Origin: Hawksworthiomyces lignivorus | Taxonomy: Eukaryota; Ascomycota; Sordariomycetes; Ophiostomatales; Ophiostomataceae | Assembly (NCBI GenBank): GCA_002917075.1 | Contig: NTMA01000012.1 | Coordinates: 186,001-250,000, forward strand | Direction of reading: 5' to 3' | DNA: 64,000 bases | Part shown: positions 46,715 to 57,673 of the stretch, piece after piece | Numbering within the stretch: position 1 is the first letter of the stretch | Layout: each line of letters opens with the position of its first letter | The notes under the pieces: generated by a model | Told to the model about the DNA's origin: nothing | The model's input: the letters and a program-made list of their open reading frames with translations, nothing else | The model's database searches: none | Translations under genes and position numbers: made by a program

Positions 46715-47683
46715 TCATCTTGTTTCAGCTAGCCTCCTCTGCTTGTGTAGCGCTTCTTGCTTTGCTAATACCTTCGCCGTCAAGGACGCCGTCATCGGGT
46801 TGTTTATGCGGCTAGAAATGCCGTTCTTGTCAGCAGACGCAGCGCCGTTGTGGTTGGCGTGTGTCTTTTCCTTTTTCTTCTTTGGTGGTGCGCTATCGCA
46901 TTCCTCGGCTGCGGTGCTGTTCTTGGTGTCGTCGCCCTCGTCCGCCCCGGCCTTCCGTTTCTTCTTGTTCTTCTTGTCGCCGTTGTGGTGGCTGGCGCTC
47001 TTGTCCTTTTTTAAGCTGTGTGTCAGCCCGTCCGCGCGCAGCGCGTCCATCCGCTGCTGCAGCTTGGCCACCTCGGCCTTGTCGGTCGGCAGAATCGCGA
47101 TGACGTTCTCGGGCGCGAAGGCGGTGCTGCACTCGGGGCACAGCCCATCAGTCAGCACGGTCTCGACCGCCACCTCGGAGAAGACGTGGCCGCACGGCAC
47201 CAGATAGACGGCCTTGGCAGCCGGGCCGAGCTCTTTGAGGGATACAGGGCACTGCCAGCGCGGGGTGCCGGACGCAGACGACGACTTCTTGGACGGCGTG
47301 CCGTGCAGGCGCACCACGTCGCGCAGCGACCGAATTCCCGTCGCGGCAAAGGTCAGGCTGCCGCTGCTGCCGTTGCCGTTCGCTGCCAGAGGCTCGTCGG
47401 CGACTTTGTCTGGGTCGTCAGCCCCGTCGGCTTTCCCGTCGCCGTCGGCGGCGTCCCCGCCTGGCATCAGGTGCTGCAACACCGTCTCGTAATTGTACAG
47501 GCGTCCGCGCCAGTCCGAGACGACATTGTCGAGGTCGAGCGCGTCGCTGCTGACTGGATCCGTCTGCCAGGCGTGCGTCAGGGCCTCGAGCGCCGTCGCT
47601 TTGAGCTCCGAGACCGTCGGGAGGCGCGCGGCCGACTTGACCAGCTCGCGGCGTGTGGGAATCGAGCCGCCGTCGTTGCCCAT
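46715..47683 (-). CDS. rtf2: Rtf2-family protein (replication termination factor 2-like)
   Basis: Single-exon gene of 322 residues. It begins MGNDGGSIPTRRELVKSAAR, the N-terminal motif characteristic of the Rtf2 family. Residues ~140-200 form the C2HC2-type RING-like fold of the family: WQCPVSLKEL, YLVPCGHVFS and GLCPECSTAFAPENVIAILP. The C-terminal third is basic and Lys-rich (KKNKKKRKAG, PPKKKKEKTH), compatible with nuclear localisation. In fission yeast Rtf2 stabilises replication forks paused at the RTS1 barrier, and in animals RTF2 is removed from stalled forks by the proteasome. The acidic low-complexity insert (~75-105) is longer than I would expect. It converges with the glucosidase II beta gene. 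Confidence 0.9.
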   Translation of the reverse strand: MGNDGGSIPTRRELVKSAARLPTVSELKATALEALTHAWQTDPVSSDALDLDNVVSDWRGRLYNYETVLQHLMPGGDAADGDGKADGADDPDKVADEPLAANGNGSSGSLTFAATGIRSLRDVVRLHGTPSKKSSSASGTPRWQCPVSLKELGPAAKAVYLVPCGHVFSEVAVETVLTDGLCPECSTAFAPENVIAILPTDKAEVAKLQQRMDALRADGLTHSLKKDKSASHHNGDKKNKKKRKAGADEGDDTKNSTAAEECDSAPPKKKKEKTHANHNGAASADKNGISSRINNPMTASLTAKVLAKQEALHKQRRLAETR

Positions 47684-48835
47684 GACGGAGAGAGCGCGGC
47701 TGGAAACTGGAGTAGAATATAGAAAGAGAAATGAGGAATTTGAAAGAGATTCTGGCGCGGTAGAGATGGGGAGAATCTGTTATATACTCTTCCGGGCCTA
47801 GACGAGTTTGAGAGAAGCGATATTTGGGGGAGGCAAAAGAAGCAAAGAGGACCTCTCGGCGGTTTTCGATAAGATAAGCCATGCATGCAGAGCCCCACTT
47901 TAAGGAGGAAGCTAATGGCTTACATGTACAGTGTTTTAATTAATTACGCACTATAACCCTTAAGCGGATAGTGACGGCGTTGTCACACAGTTAGCTGACA
48001 AACAAACACTGTCTTCATCCTCCCTGATGCATCTGTACAGCAGTGGCTGCTGAGCTGCTGTAATTTAGTTGGCTATGCCCCGCATAAGCGCTATGTTTGT
48101 CTTCTTACGGGCTATCGTCTAGCGTGGAATCCCAGGCGACGGAGGGCGGGCTTAGAATGGAAGGAGCAGCCTGACGTGGTCGGTTGGTGCTTCCTTCCTC
48201 TGTCGCGCCAAGGGGCGACGGACGAGAGAGCACATGATGAGGTTCCCGGCAAATCGCCAAAAGCTTCATCACACCTAATAATTTACACTTTTGTCTCTGT
48301 TGATTCCATCTCACGATTCCATGCTCCATAGCATTCCCTCGTTCTCCAATTTCGCGTCGGTACGTTGAGAGCTTCGCCTCTTCTTTTTCTCTTCATTTCC
48401 TCTTTTCTTTTTAGTTTCTTCTCGCGTCCATCCTCTAGCATTTGACGGACTGCGCATTCAACGCTGTCTGTTTGTCAGAGCTTACAACTGATTTCCCGCT
48501 TCAACTAGATTCTCTTCCTCCCGGCGGTTAGTCCGCCCGTCTCTCCCTTTCTCCGTCGCTTTTTCCTATTTTCGACGATAGCCGAAGATTCTATTCTTTA
48601 CCTCCTTTTTGTTCGATTCTATTCTTTACCTCCTTTTTGTTCGATTCTCTTCGACTACGGATAAACGACACCTCACGACGCTTGAACGACAGCCTTACCT
48701 CTCCTCCCCCCCGCGCGGCGAAACACACACACCGCTTCTCAGCTGGTTGAGGATGCGAGTCTCTGCGGCAGCATCGCTTTGAAGTGGAGGCGAATGATCG
48801 AGGCCAAGACGATCAACTAGATCACATCCGCAATC
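47684..48835. promoter_or_regulatory. Divergent promoter region of the Rtf2-like and TOR genes
   Basis: About 1.15 kb between divergent starts. The half next to TOR (48350-48700) is strongly CT-rich and contains a perfect 28-base tandem duplication (listed separately). No coding exon is supported. Confidence 0.5.
48587..48642 (+). repeat. Perfect 28-base tandem duplication in the TOR leader
   Basis: The unit beginning gattctattctttacctcc at 48587 is repeated exactly at 48615. A partial third copy (gattct) follows at 48643. It lies about 200 bases upstream of the TOR start, in the CT-rich leader. Confidence 0.85.
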
Positions 48836-51800
48836 ATGGCCTCTCCACAGGTGGCAGCGGAGCTTAACATAGATGCTCTCTTTAAGGAGCTTAAATCCAA
48901 GTACGCCACAATGGGCTGTAGCAAGAGAGACTGCCCGGAAACTCGATTCAAGCTTTCTTCCAGAGATGAACGGCCATTGTGATACTGACCATCCTTTTTT
49001 TGCGATAGATCGGTCACTGACGATGCGCGGAGACGGGCTGCCCAGCAGCTGCGGGAGCTGGTGGCAGTGGCATTCCGAGGTACGAAGCAGCGGATGACAC
49101 GGGATTGGAAACAAAAGGAGAATGTACGGAGAAGAGCGCGGATTCGGAGCAGCAACTAACGAAACCTATAGATCTCAGCCCGGAGCTCTTCCAGGGCTAT
49201 TGGGCCAGCGTGCAGGTGAAAGTCAGCGGCCTTCTTCAAGGCGATACGACCTACGACAAACTCGGCGGCATTTACGCCCTCGATGCCTTTGTTGACTTTG
49301 AGGGTGTCGATGCCACCATCAAATACACTCGTTTTGCTGGCGCGCTGACGAGGTTGATGTCTGGCAAGGACATCAACTGCATGCAGCCTGCCGCCATCGT
49401 CATCGGCAAGCTGTGCCGGCCCGGCGGCGGCTCCCTGGTGTCGTCCCTCGTCGACACAGACGTGCAGCTGGCCCTCGAATTCTTGCAGGACGGCAGCAGC
49501 GAAGAAAGACGGTATAGCGCGGCGTTGCTTCTGCGCGAGATTGCTCGAAATGCTCCGACCCTCATGTATGGCAAAGTGGCCGACATTCTCGACTGGATCT
49601 GGGTCGGCCTTCGCGACCAGCGCCACCTCATCCGCTCGACGTCTTCCGAAGCTGTCAGCGCCTGCTTCAAGATCATGAGCGAGCGTGACCAGGAGATGAA
49701 AACCCAGATCATGGACAAGATGTACACAGAAGCTGCTCACGGCTTCAAGCTTAACACCGTCGAATCCATCCACGGATCGCTGCTGGTTCTGAAAGAACTG
49801 CTCGAGCAGGGGGGCATGTTTATGCAGTCCCGCTACACGGAAGCCTGCGAGATTGTCTCTCGTTATAAGGACCACCGAGACGCTACCATCCGCAAGACAG
49901 CGGTGCTGCTCATCCCAGACCTGGCCATCTATGCGCCCACACAATTCTCCGAAAACCACCTGCACCAGTTTATGATCTATCTCTCGGCTATGTTGAAGCG
50001 CGAAAAAGAGCGCAACGATGCCTTTGTGGCCATCGGAAGCGTGGCAAACGCTGTCAAGAGCGCCATGGCACCTTATCTCGACGGTATTCTGATTTACATC
50101 CGTGAGGGTCTCAGCGTGAACGCCCGCAAGAAGGCGTCTGTTGATCCTGTCTTCGACTGCATCAGCCGCTTGGCCGTGGCTGTGGGCCAGACGCTTACCA
50201 AGTATATGGAGGCGCTGCTCGACCCTATCTTTGCATGCGACATGACGCCGAAGCTTACACAGGCTCTTGTCGACATTGCTTTCTATGTTCCTGCCGTGCG
50301 CACGACCATCCAAGAACGCCTTCTCAACATGATCAGTCTCGTTCTCAGTGGGGAGCCGTTTAAGCAGCTGGGTGCTCCCCCATCACAGGGCGGCGCGGCA
50401 CTGGCAGCTGCGGTGCCCACGACAGGCGCCAAAGAGACCGCCAAGGAGGTGGCTGCTATCGAGCAGCACAAGGCTGAGGTCAAGCTAGCCCTCAACACGC
50501 TGGGCTGTTTTGACTTTTCGGGCCATGTGCTCAACGAGTTCGTCCGCGATGTGGCCATGCGCTATGTCGACGACGACGACCCAGAGACCCGTGAAGCCGC
50601 AGCGCTTACGTGCTGCCAGCTGTACCTGCGCGATCCCATCGTCAACCAAGAGAGCTACCACGCCATGCAAGTGGTCGGCGACGTGGTCGAGCGGCTGCTC
50701 ACAGTCGGTGTATCCGACCCTGTGCCGCATATCCGCTTTACCGTCTTGAATGCTCTTGACGAACGCTTCGACCGTCACCTAAGCAAAGCGGATAACATTC
50801 GCACCATCTTCTATGCCTTGAATGATGAGTACTTCCCGATCCGCGAAGTGGCCGTGCGTCTTATCGGACGCCTCACCCGTGAGAATCCAGCGTATATCGT
50901 GCCGTCTCTCCGCAAGACCCTAATCCAGATGCTCACCGAGCTGGAATTCTCCGACGTCGCGAGAAACAAGGAAGAGAGTGCAAAATTGCTGAGTTTGCTT
51001 GTTCAGAACGCGCAGAAGCTGATCCAGCCTTACGTGCATCCCATGATGGAAGTGCTACTTCCAAAGGCCGCTGACCCTACGGCTTCGGTCGCTGCCACCA
51101 TAATCAAAGCCATCGGCGAGATCTGCACGGTCGGCGGTGAAGAGATGCTCCAATACAAGGACCGCCTCATGCCGATCCTTGTGGACGCGCTCCAAGACCA
51201 GTCCTCTCTTATGAAGCGCGAGGCTGCCTTACGAACCATCGGCCAGCTGGCGTCAAACTCAGGCTATGTTATTGGCCCTTACCTTGACTACCCGCAGCTT
51301 CTCGATCTTCTGCAAAATATCATTCGTGGCGAACCTCAGCATGCTGCGTTGCGACAAGAGACCATTAAGCTGATGGGCATTCTCGGCGCCCTGGACCCAT
51401 ACCGACATCAGCAGGTCGAAGAACACAATCCCGAGGTCCAGCGGCGCGTGGATTCTGCTCAGGCAACTGACATTTCCTTGATGATGACAGGCCTCACGCC
51501 GTCGAACAAAGAGTATTATCCGACCGTCGTGGTAAACGCGCTGCTCGGCATCCTCAAGGACCACTCGTTGGTGCAGTACCACCAGGACGTTATTAGTGCT
51601 ATCATGTCCATATTCCGCACCTTGGGCCTGGAATGCGTGCCGTTCCTTGACCGTATCATTCCTGCTTTCCTGCTTGTCATCCGCAGCTCGTCTCCTGCTA
51701 AAGCGGAGGCCTACTTTAGCCAGCTTGCTACGCTCGTGAGCATTGTCCGCCAACATATTCGCAGTTATTTGCCCTCTCTCGTCGAAATTATGCAGGAGTA

Positions 51801-54800
51801 CTGGAACAGTTCGCCATCTCTGCACTCTACCATTTTGTCGCTGATTGAGTCTATCTCGCGGACCCTCGAAGGCGAATTCAAGATCTATCTGGCAAATCTC
51901 TTACCGCTGATGCTCGGGCTCCTCGAGAAAGATAATTCTACGCGACGCCTACCGTCTGAAAAGGTCCTGCACGCGTTCCTCGTGTTCGGCTCGAGCAGCG
52001 AAGAATACATGCACCTGATCATCCCTGTCATTGTCCGCACCTTCGAGAAGCCGAACCAACCCACATTTCTGCGCAAGATGGCAATCGAGACGATTGGAAA
52101 AATTTCCCGCCAGGTCAACCTCAACGATTATGCGTCCAAAATCATTCACCCGCTGAACCGCGTCCTGGCAAGCGGTGAGCCTGCGCTGCGGGTTGCGGCT
52201 CTCGACACCTTGTGTGCCCTCATCCACCAGCTTGGCAAAGACTACCTCCACTTCATGACTATGGTTAACAAGACCGTCGCCCAGCAGGGCATCCAGCACG
52301 CCAACTACGAGCTTCTGGTGGCAAAGCTGCAGAAAGGAGAAGTTTTACCACAGGATCTTACATCCGAGACTCGTTTTGCGGATCAAGTTGACGAAGTTCC
52401 GTTTTCTGAGCAAGCCACAAAGAAGCTGGAGATGAATGCCGTCCACCTCCGAGCCGCGTGGGACACTAAGGGCAAGTCAACCAAGGAAGACTGGCAAGAA
52501 TGGCTTCGTGGTTTTAGCACCACGCTGCTCAACGAGTCCCCCAACCACGCACTCCGCGCCTGTGCCGCTCTGGGCAATGTGTATCCGCCACTGGCACGCG
52601 AGCTCTTCAATTCGGCTTTTGTTTCCTGCTGGAGCGAGCTCTATGAGAACTACCAGGAAGAGCTGATCTTCAGCCTCGAGAATGCCATCAAATCCGAACA
52701 CATCCCGCCAGACCTGCTTGGTCTGCTTTTGAACCTGGCAGAATTCATGGAGCATGACGATAAGGCGCTGCCCATTGATATCCGGGTTCTGGGCCGCGAG
52801 GCTGGTCGCTGCCATGCCTATGCCAAGGCGCTACACTACAAGGAGCTTGAGTTCTTGCAAGATCAGAGTACTTCGGCAGTCGAGGCCTTGATTTCCATCA
52901 ACAATCAGCTGCAGCAGTCTGACGCAGCCATTGGTATCTTGCGAAAAGCTCAGCTGTATAAGGACGGCATTCAGCTGCGGGAGACGTGGTTTGAGAAGCT
53001 GGAACGCTGGGAAGAAGCCCTTGAGTTCTACGAGCAGCGCGAGAAAGACCTACCAGAAGACCAGACGGCTTCAATTGACATTGTCATGGGCAAGATGCGC
53101 TGTTTACATGCCCTTGGACAGTGGGAAGCGCTTGCTACAATTGCCGGCAATACTTGGGCCAACTCGTCACAGGAAGTCAAGCGACTGATCTCGCCCCTGG
53201 CTACTGCTGCCGCCTGGGGCCTGAACAAATGGGACCTTATGGATGGGTACCTCCAGGCAATGAAGCGGCACTCAACAGACCGAGCCTTCTTCGGTGCTAT
53301 CCTGGCTCTGCATCGCAACCAGTTCCGCGAAGCCGCCATCTGCGTGGAGCAAGCCCGTCAGGGCTTGGATGTAGAGCTAAGTGCTCTGGTAACCGAATCC
53401 TACACACGCGCGTACCAAGTGATCGTGCGCGTACAGATGCTGGCAGAGCTCGAAGAGCTTATTGTCTACAAGCAGTGCGATCCCAAGAAAAAGGAGTCTC
53501 TCCGAAAGACGTGGGAGACTCGGTTGCTAGGCTGCCAGCGCAACGCCGAAGTGTGGCAGCGCATGCTGCGTCTCCGCGGACTGGTTGTCAGCCCCATGGA
53601 AAATATGCAGATGTGGATCAAGTTTTCAAACTTGTGCCGCAAGTCGTCTCGTATGGGCCTGGCCGAAAAATCACTGCAGCATCTGATTGGCAACGAAGAT
53701 CCGCTCGAATATACCATTCCGTACTGGATCGATGCGGATGTGCTACGCGAGCGCGAGTCTAAGCGAGAAGGCGAACGGGAGCGTGAATACCACCGCCGTC
53801 GTGCAGCGCGCGAGGGCATGGCTGGGGATGGCAACGGTGACGGTGCGATGCGGGATCGGAGAGATTTCCGGAACGGTCGCTTGCTGTACGATAGCAACAG
53901 CAGTGCTAATGAGGCGCTGCTCGGCGGACTCGGAAATGGCGTCGGCATCAATGGCGTATCAAATGCGGCTGCACATGATGACTACCCTCGCTCGCCAGCG
54001 CCTCCACCATCGCAAGTTATCTACGCCGTGCTCAAGTATCAGTGGGACCGCGGGCAGATGCCTGAGAACAGAGGTTCAGGCATTGCAGAGAAGTCGCTCG
54101 ACTGTCTCCGAAGATTCACGACGGATCTTAGCTATCGCCTCGAAGCCGCACGGCAACAGTTCCAGCAGACTGCCGCAATGAACGGTGGCAATGCCAACGG
54201 AATGCTCAACGGCATCGGCAACGGGTTCGGTGGCATGAGCGCCGTTGGCGGCATGCAGCCTAATGCAGATTCGCAACGGATGCTACAAGAGCAGACGACG
54301 CTGTTAGCCAAGTGTTATCTGCGGACCGGAGACTGGCTCATTGCACTCAACAAAGACACTTGGCGCAGTTCTCACGTTCGTGACATCCTTCTCAATTACG
54401 CGCAGGCGACGCAATGCAATCCGAAGTGGTACAAAGCCTGGCACGCGTGGGCCCTGGCCAATTTTGAGGTCGTTCAGGCTCTGACATCCGCTGCAAATGC
54501 AAACGGCAGCACAAACGGCGCCGCAACAACTGGGCAGCAGGTTCAGGCACAGCTGCGGAATAATGCCCGCCAACCTAGCGCCGTCAATGGCCGCAGCCCA
54601 GGCCCAGTTGACTACGGCATGGTGTTGGAACACGTCGTCCCGGCTGTACGAGGCTTCTTCGAGTCCATTGCGCTATCAAAGGGCAGCACATTGCAAGACA
54701 CGCTGCGCCTCTTGAGCCTCTGGCTGACACACGGTGGCCACCCTGATGTGAATGCGGCTGTGACAGAGGGCTTTGCGCGGGTCAGCGTCGACACCTGGCT

Positions 54801-56906
54801 CGAAGTCATTCCCCAGCTGATTGCGCGGATCAGCCAGCCCAACAAGCGCGTGCAGCAATCGGTGCATAATCTCCTGGCAGATGTCGGCCGCGCACATCCC
54901 CAGGCGCTGGTGTATCCGCTCACAGTAGCGATGAAATCATGGCAGAACTCACGGCGGTCACGTTCCGCAGCGCAAATCATGGATAGCATGCGCCAGCACA
55001 GCGCCAAACTGGTTGAGCAGGCCGATCTTGTCAGCCACGAACTTATCCGCGTTGCGGTGCTGTGGCATGAGCTGTGGCATGAGGGCCTCGAGGAGGCTTC
55101 CCGGCTGTACTTTGGCGATCACAACATCGAGGGCATGTTGGCCGTCTTGGAGCCGCTGCATGAGATGCTGGAGCGCGGCGCAGAAACTCTGCGGGAGACG
55201 TCATTTACTCAAGCCTTTGGACGCGACTTGGCCGAGGCACGGGAGTGGTGCCGCCAGTACGAGCTGAAGGGTGATGTCAGCGACTTGAACCAGGCTTGGG
55301 ACGTTTACTACCAAGTGTTCCGTCGCATCTCGCGGCAGCTTCCGCAAGTCACGACTCTGGAATTGGCGTATTGCTCTCCCAAGTTGGTGGCTGTGCGTGA
55401 TCTAGACTTGTCTGTGCCTGGCAAGTACCGCAGCGGGCAGCCAGTGATCCGAATTATGTCGTTCGAAACCACAGTGAACGTGATCAGTTCAAAGCAGCAC
55501 CCGCGCCAGCTGAAGATCAACGGCAGTGATGGCCAGAGCCACATGTTCTTGCTCAAGGGCCACGAAGATCTGCGCCAAGACGAGCGCGTGATGCAGCTCT
55601 TTGGCCTGTGCAACACACTGCTGGCTATGGATTCGGAGAGCTACAAGCGGCACCTCAACATCGAGCGGTATCCAGTAATTCCCTTGTCGCAGAACTCAGG
55701 CTTGATCGGATGGGTGCCGAACAGCGACACAATCCACGTGCTGATTCGCGAGTACCGCGACTGCCGCAAGATCCTGCTGAACATCGAACACCGCATCATG
55801 CTGCAGATGGCGCCCGATTACGACAATCTGACGCTGATGCAGAAGGTGGAGGTCTTTGGCTACGCACTAGACAACACGACCGGCCAGGACTTGTACCGTG
55901 TTCTGTGGTTGAAGAGCAAGAATTCAGAAGCCTGGCTGGAGCGGCGCACCAACTACACGCGCTCGCTGGGTGTCATGTCCATGGTTGGCTACATTCTGGG
56001 CCTGGGTGACCGACACCCGTCGAATTTGATGCTGGATCGCATTACCGGCAAGATCGTGCACATTGATTTCGGCGACTGCTTCGAGGTCGCCATGAAGCGC
56101 GAGAAATACCCCGAGCGCGTGCCTTTCCGACTGACTCGCATGTTGACGTATGCCATGGAAGTTAGTAACATCGAGGGCAGCTTCCGAATTACTTGCGAAC
56201 ACGTCATGCGGGTGCTCCGTGAAAATAAGGACAGTGTGATGGCTGTATTGGAAGCGGTACGTATCCCTCCATCATCCCCCCGGCTTCTATCTCTGTTGTG
56301 TTCTCAAATTCCCATGCAGCTTAGTCTTGCATATCTGACATCATTCTCCAGTTCATTCACGATCCCCTACTTACCTGGCGTCTGACAAACACGCAATCAC
56401 CAGCTGGGCCAAACTTCCAGCAATCGGATCGCGAGCTGGCAATTGCTGGCCCACAAGGCGCGGGAGGCCCGCGGGCAAGACGCCCCTCGGTTCTGGATAG
56501 CCACATGGCGCCTTCCGAGCTGCTCGCTGCTGGTGGCAACCCAGCTGCGGCTGTGGCAGCGGGAGGCGGAGCAGCAGGAACGGCCAGCATCGTTGGCGGT
56601 CCACCTGGCGCACGCAGCCGTGCACGAACAAACAGTTCCCTGGCACCACCGGGCGGCATCCCCAACATGAACGGCGAGAACGGCATGGTCAACGGCAACG
56701 GCAACGTCCAACCACCAGACCCCGTCGAGTTGCAGAATGCACGGGCAGTGGAAGTGCTAGAGCGCGTGCAGCAGAAACTCACCGGCCGGGACTTCAAGCC
56801 AGAGGAAGAGCTAGACGTTACGCCACAGGTCAGCAAGCTCATTGCTGAAGCAACCAAGCTAGAGAACCTCTGCCAGCACTACATTGGCTGGTGCAGCTTC
56901 TGGTGA
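48836..56906 (+). CDS. tor: TOR serine/threonine kinase (PIKK family)
   Basis: Four exons, 48836-48900, 49009-49079, 49172-56256 and 56352-56906, giving 7776 bases and 2591 residues. The first ~1250 residues are HEAT-type helical repeats (e.g. [20 protein letters not shown]), then the FAT domain, then the FRB domain from ~2001 ([40 protein letters not shown]). The serine in EEASRLYF and the tryptophan in NQAWD, which contact FKBP12-rapamycin, are present, so rapamycin sensitivity is inferred. The kinase domain (~2148-2450) has [13 protein letters not shown] and [10 protein letters not shown], the catalytic and metal-binding loops. The protein ends with a FATC ending [15 protein letters not shown] is the catalytic core of TORC1/TORC2, controlling growth by nutrient state. 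Asn/Gly-rich inserts lie in the FAT domain and a long disordered stretch precedes FATC. The first ATG after the leader is used. Confidence 0.96.
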
Positions 56907-57673
56907 AGAGGAAAAAGAGGAAGACAAAAGATGATGGGGAGAGGGTACGGGAAAAGCAGATATATAGTAATGCGCGGAGAGCACAGCAACGAGACTTGTT
57001 CTTTTGCCAAAAGCGGAATGATGTAACACAGGGAGTTGTTGGCAAGACTATCAGGGACACTTATTTTCGGCTTTGGTGCGGATTTTTTTCTTATTTTACA
57101 CTCACCACCAAGGCTCTGCACGTTTTTGAAATGGCGTTCTACTATTTATGTTCGGAATTGTTTGACCAGCCCTTCCCTAGCATGATTTCTGATTGTTTCT
57201 TGACATATACCGATGACCTTTGCATCGTGACAACGCGAGACCTGTTTCAGCTTGTTTTACAAATTTCAGCTCGAGCTGCAAAAAATATGTACAATATGCA
57301 AAGGCGGCGGAAATTATCCCTTTCCATAGTTAAGAAGACAGAATCAATTGCGTGAAGAGTGTAGAAATGATGTCCCAAATACGTCCTTAACCTGGCAGAC
57401 TAGATGACACATGAAAAACCCAGAAAAAAAATATAACCCAAAATGTAGCGAATGGTATGACATCTCACAACGAGACATGATCACCGACTCCGAAGACTCC
57501 CCAAACCTCCTAGAACTCCAGAACTCCAGAAACTCCCTTATTCGTTACCAGATCCTTTTCACCCATCCTATGATTGCCTTCCAAAACGCCAGAGCACATG
57601 CAGAGTACATGAAGAGTACATGCAAAGATGTTGCGATCTCAACCTTTCATTTGACAGCTGCCACTTCTCCGCC
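56907..57673. terminator. Convergent 3' intergenic region
   Basis: About 770 bases between the ends of TOR (+) and the laccase gene (-). The + strand frames here are the continuation of untranslated sequence. 57400-57560 has short direct words (CTCCAGAACTCCAGAAACTCC). No gene is supported. Confidence 0.45.

Noticed and set aside
46743..47722. + strand frames over the Rtf2-like gene
   Set aside because: They are opposite a frame with the Rtf2 N-terminal motif and Cys/His pairs, so they are shadows.
49105..49171. Continuous frame at the 5' end of the large TOR open frame (from ATG 49105)
   Set aside because: It lies in the second intron (donor GTACGA at 49080, acceptor at 49171). Splicing joins exon 2 to [10 protein letters not shown], while [18 protein letters not shown] is intronic read-through.
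56257..56385. Frame reading through the last TOR intron to a stop at 56385
   Set aside because: Read-through would end TOR before FATC. The donor GTACGT and acceptor CTCCAG restore [12 protein letters not shown] and the canonical FATC end.
57480..57560. Short direct words (CTCCAGAACTCCAGAAACTCC type) near the laccase 3' end
   Set aside because: Only two or three imperfect 10-base repeats in non-coding sequence; too weak to call a repeat array.
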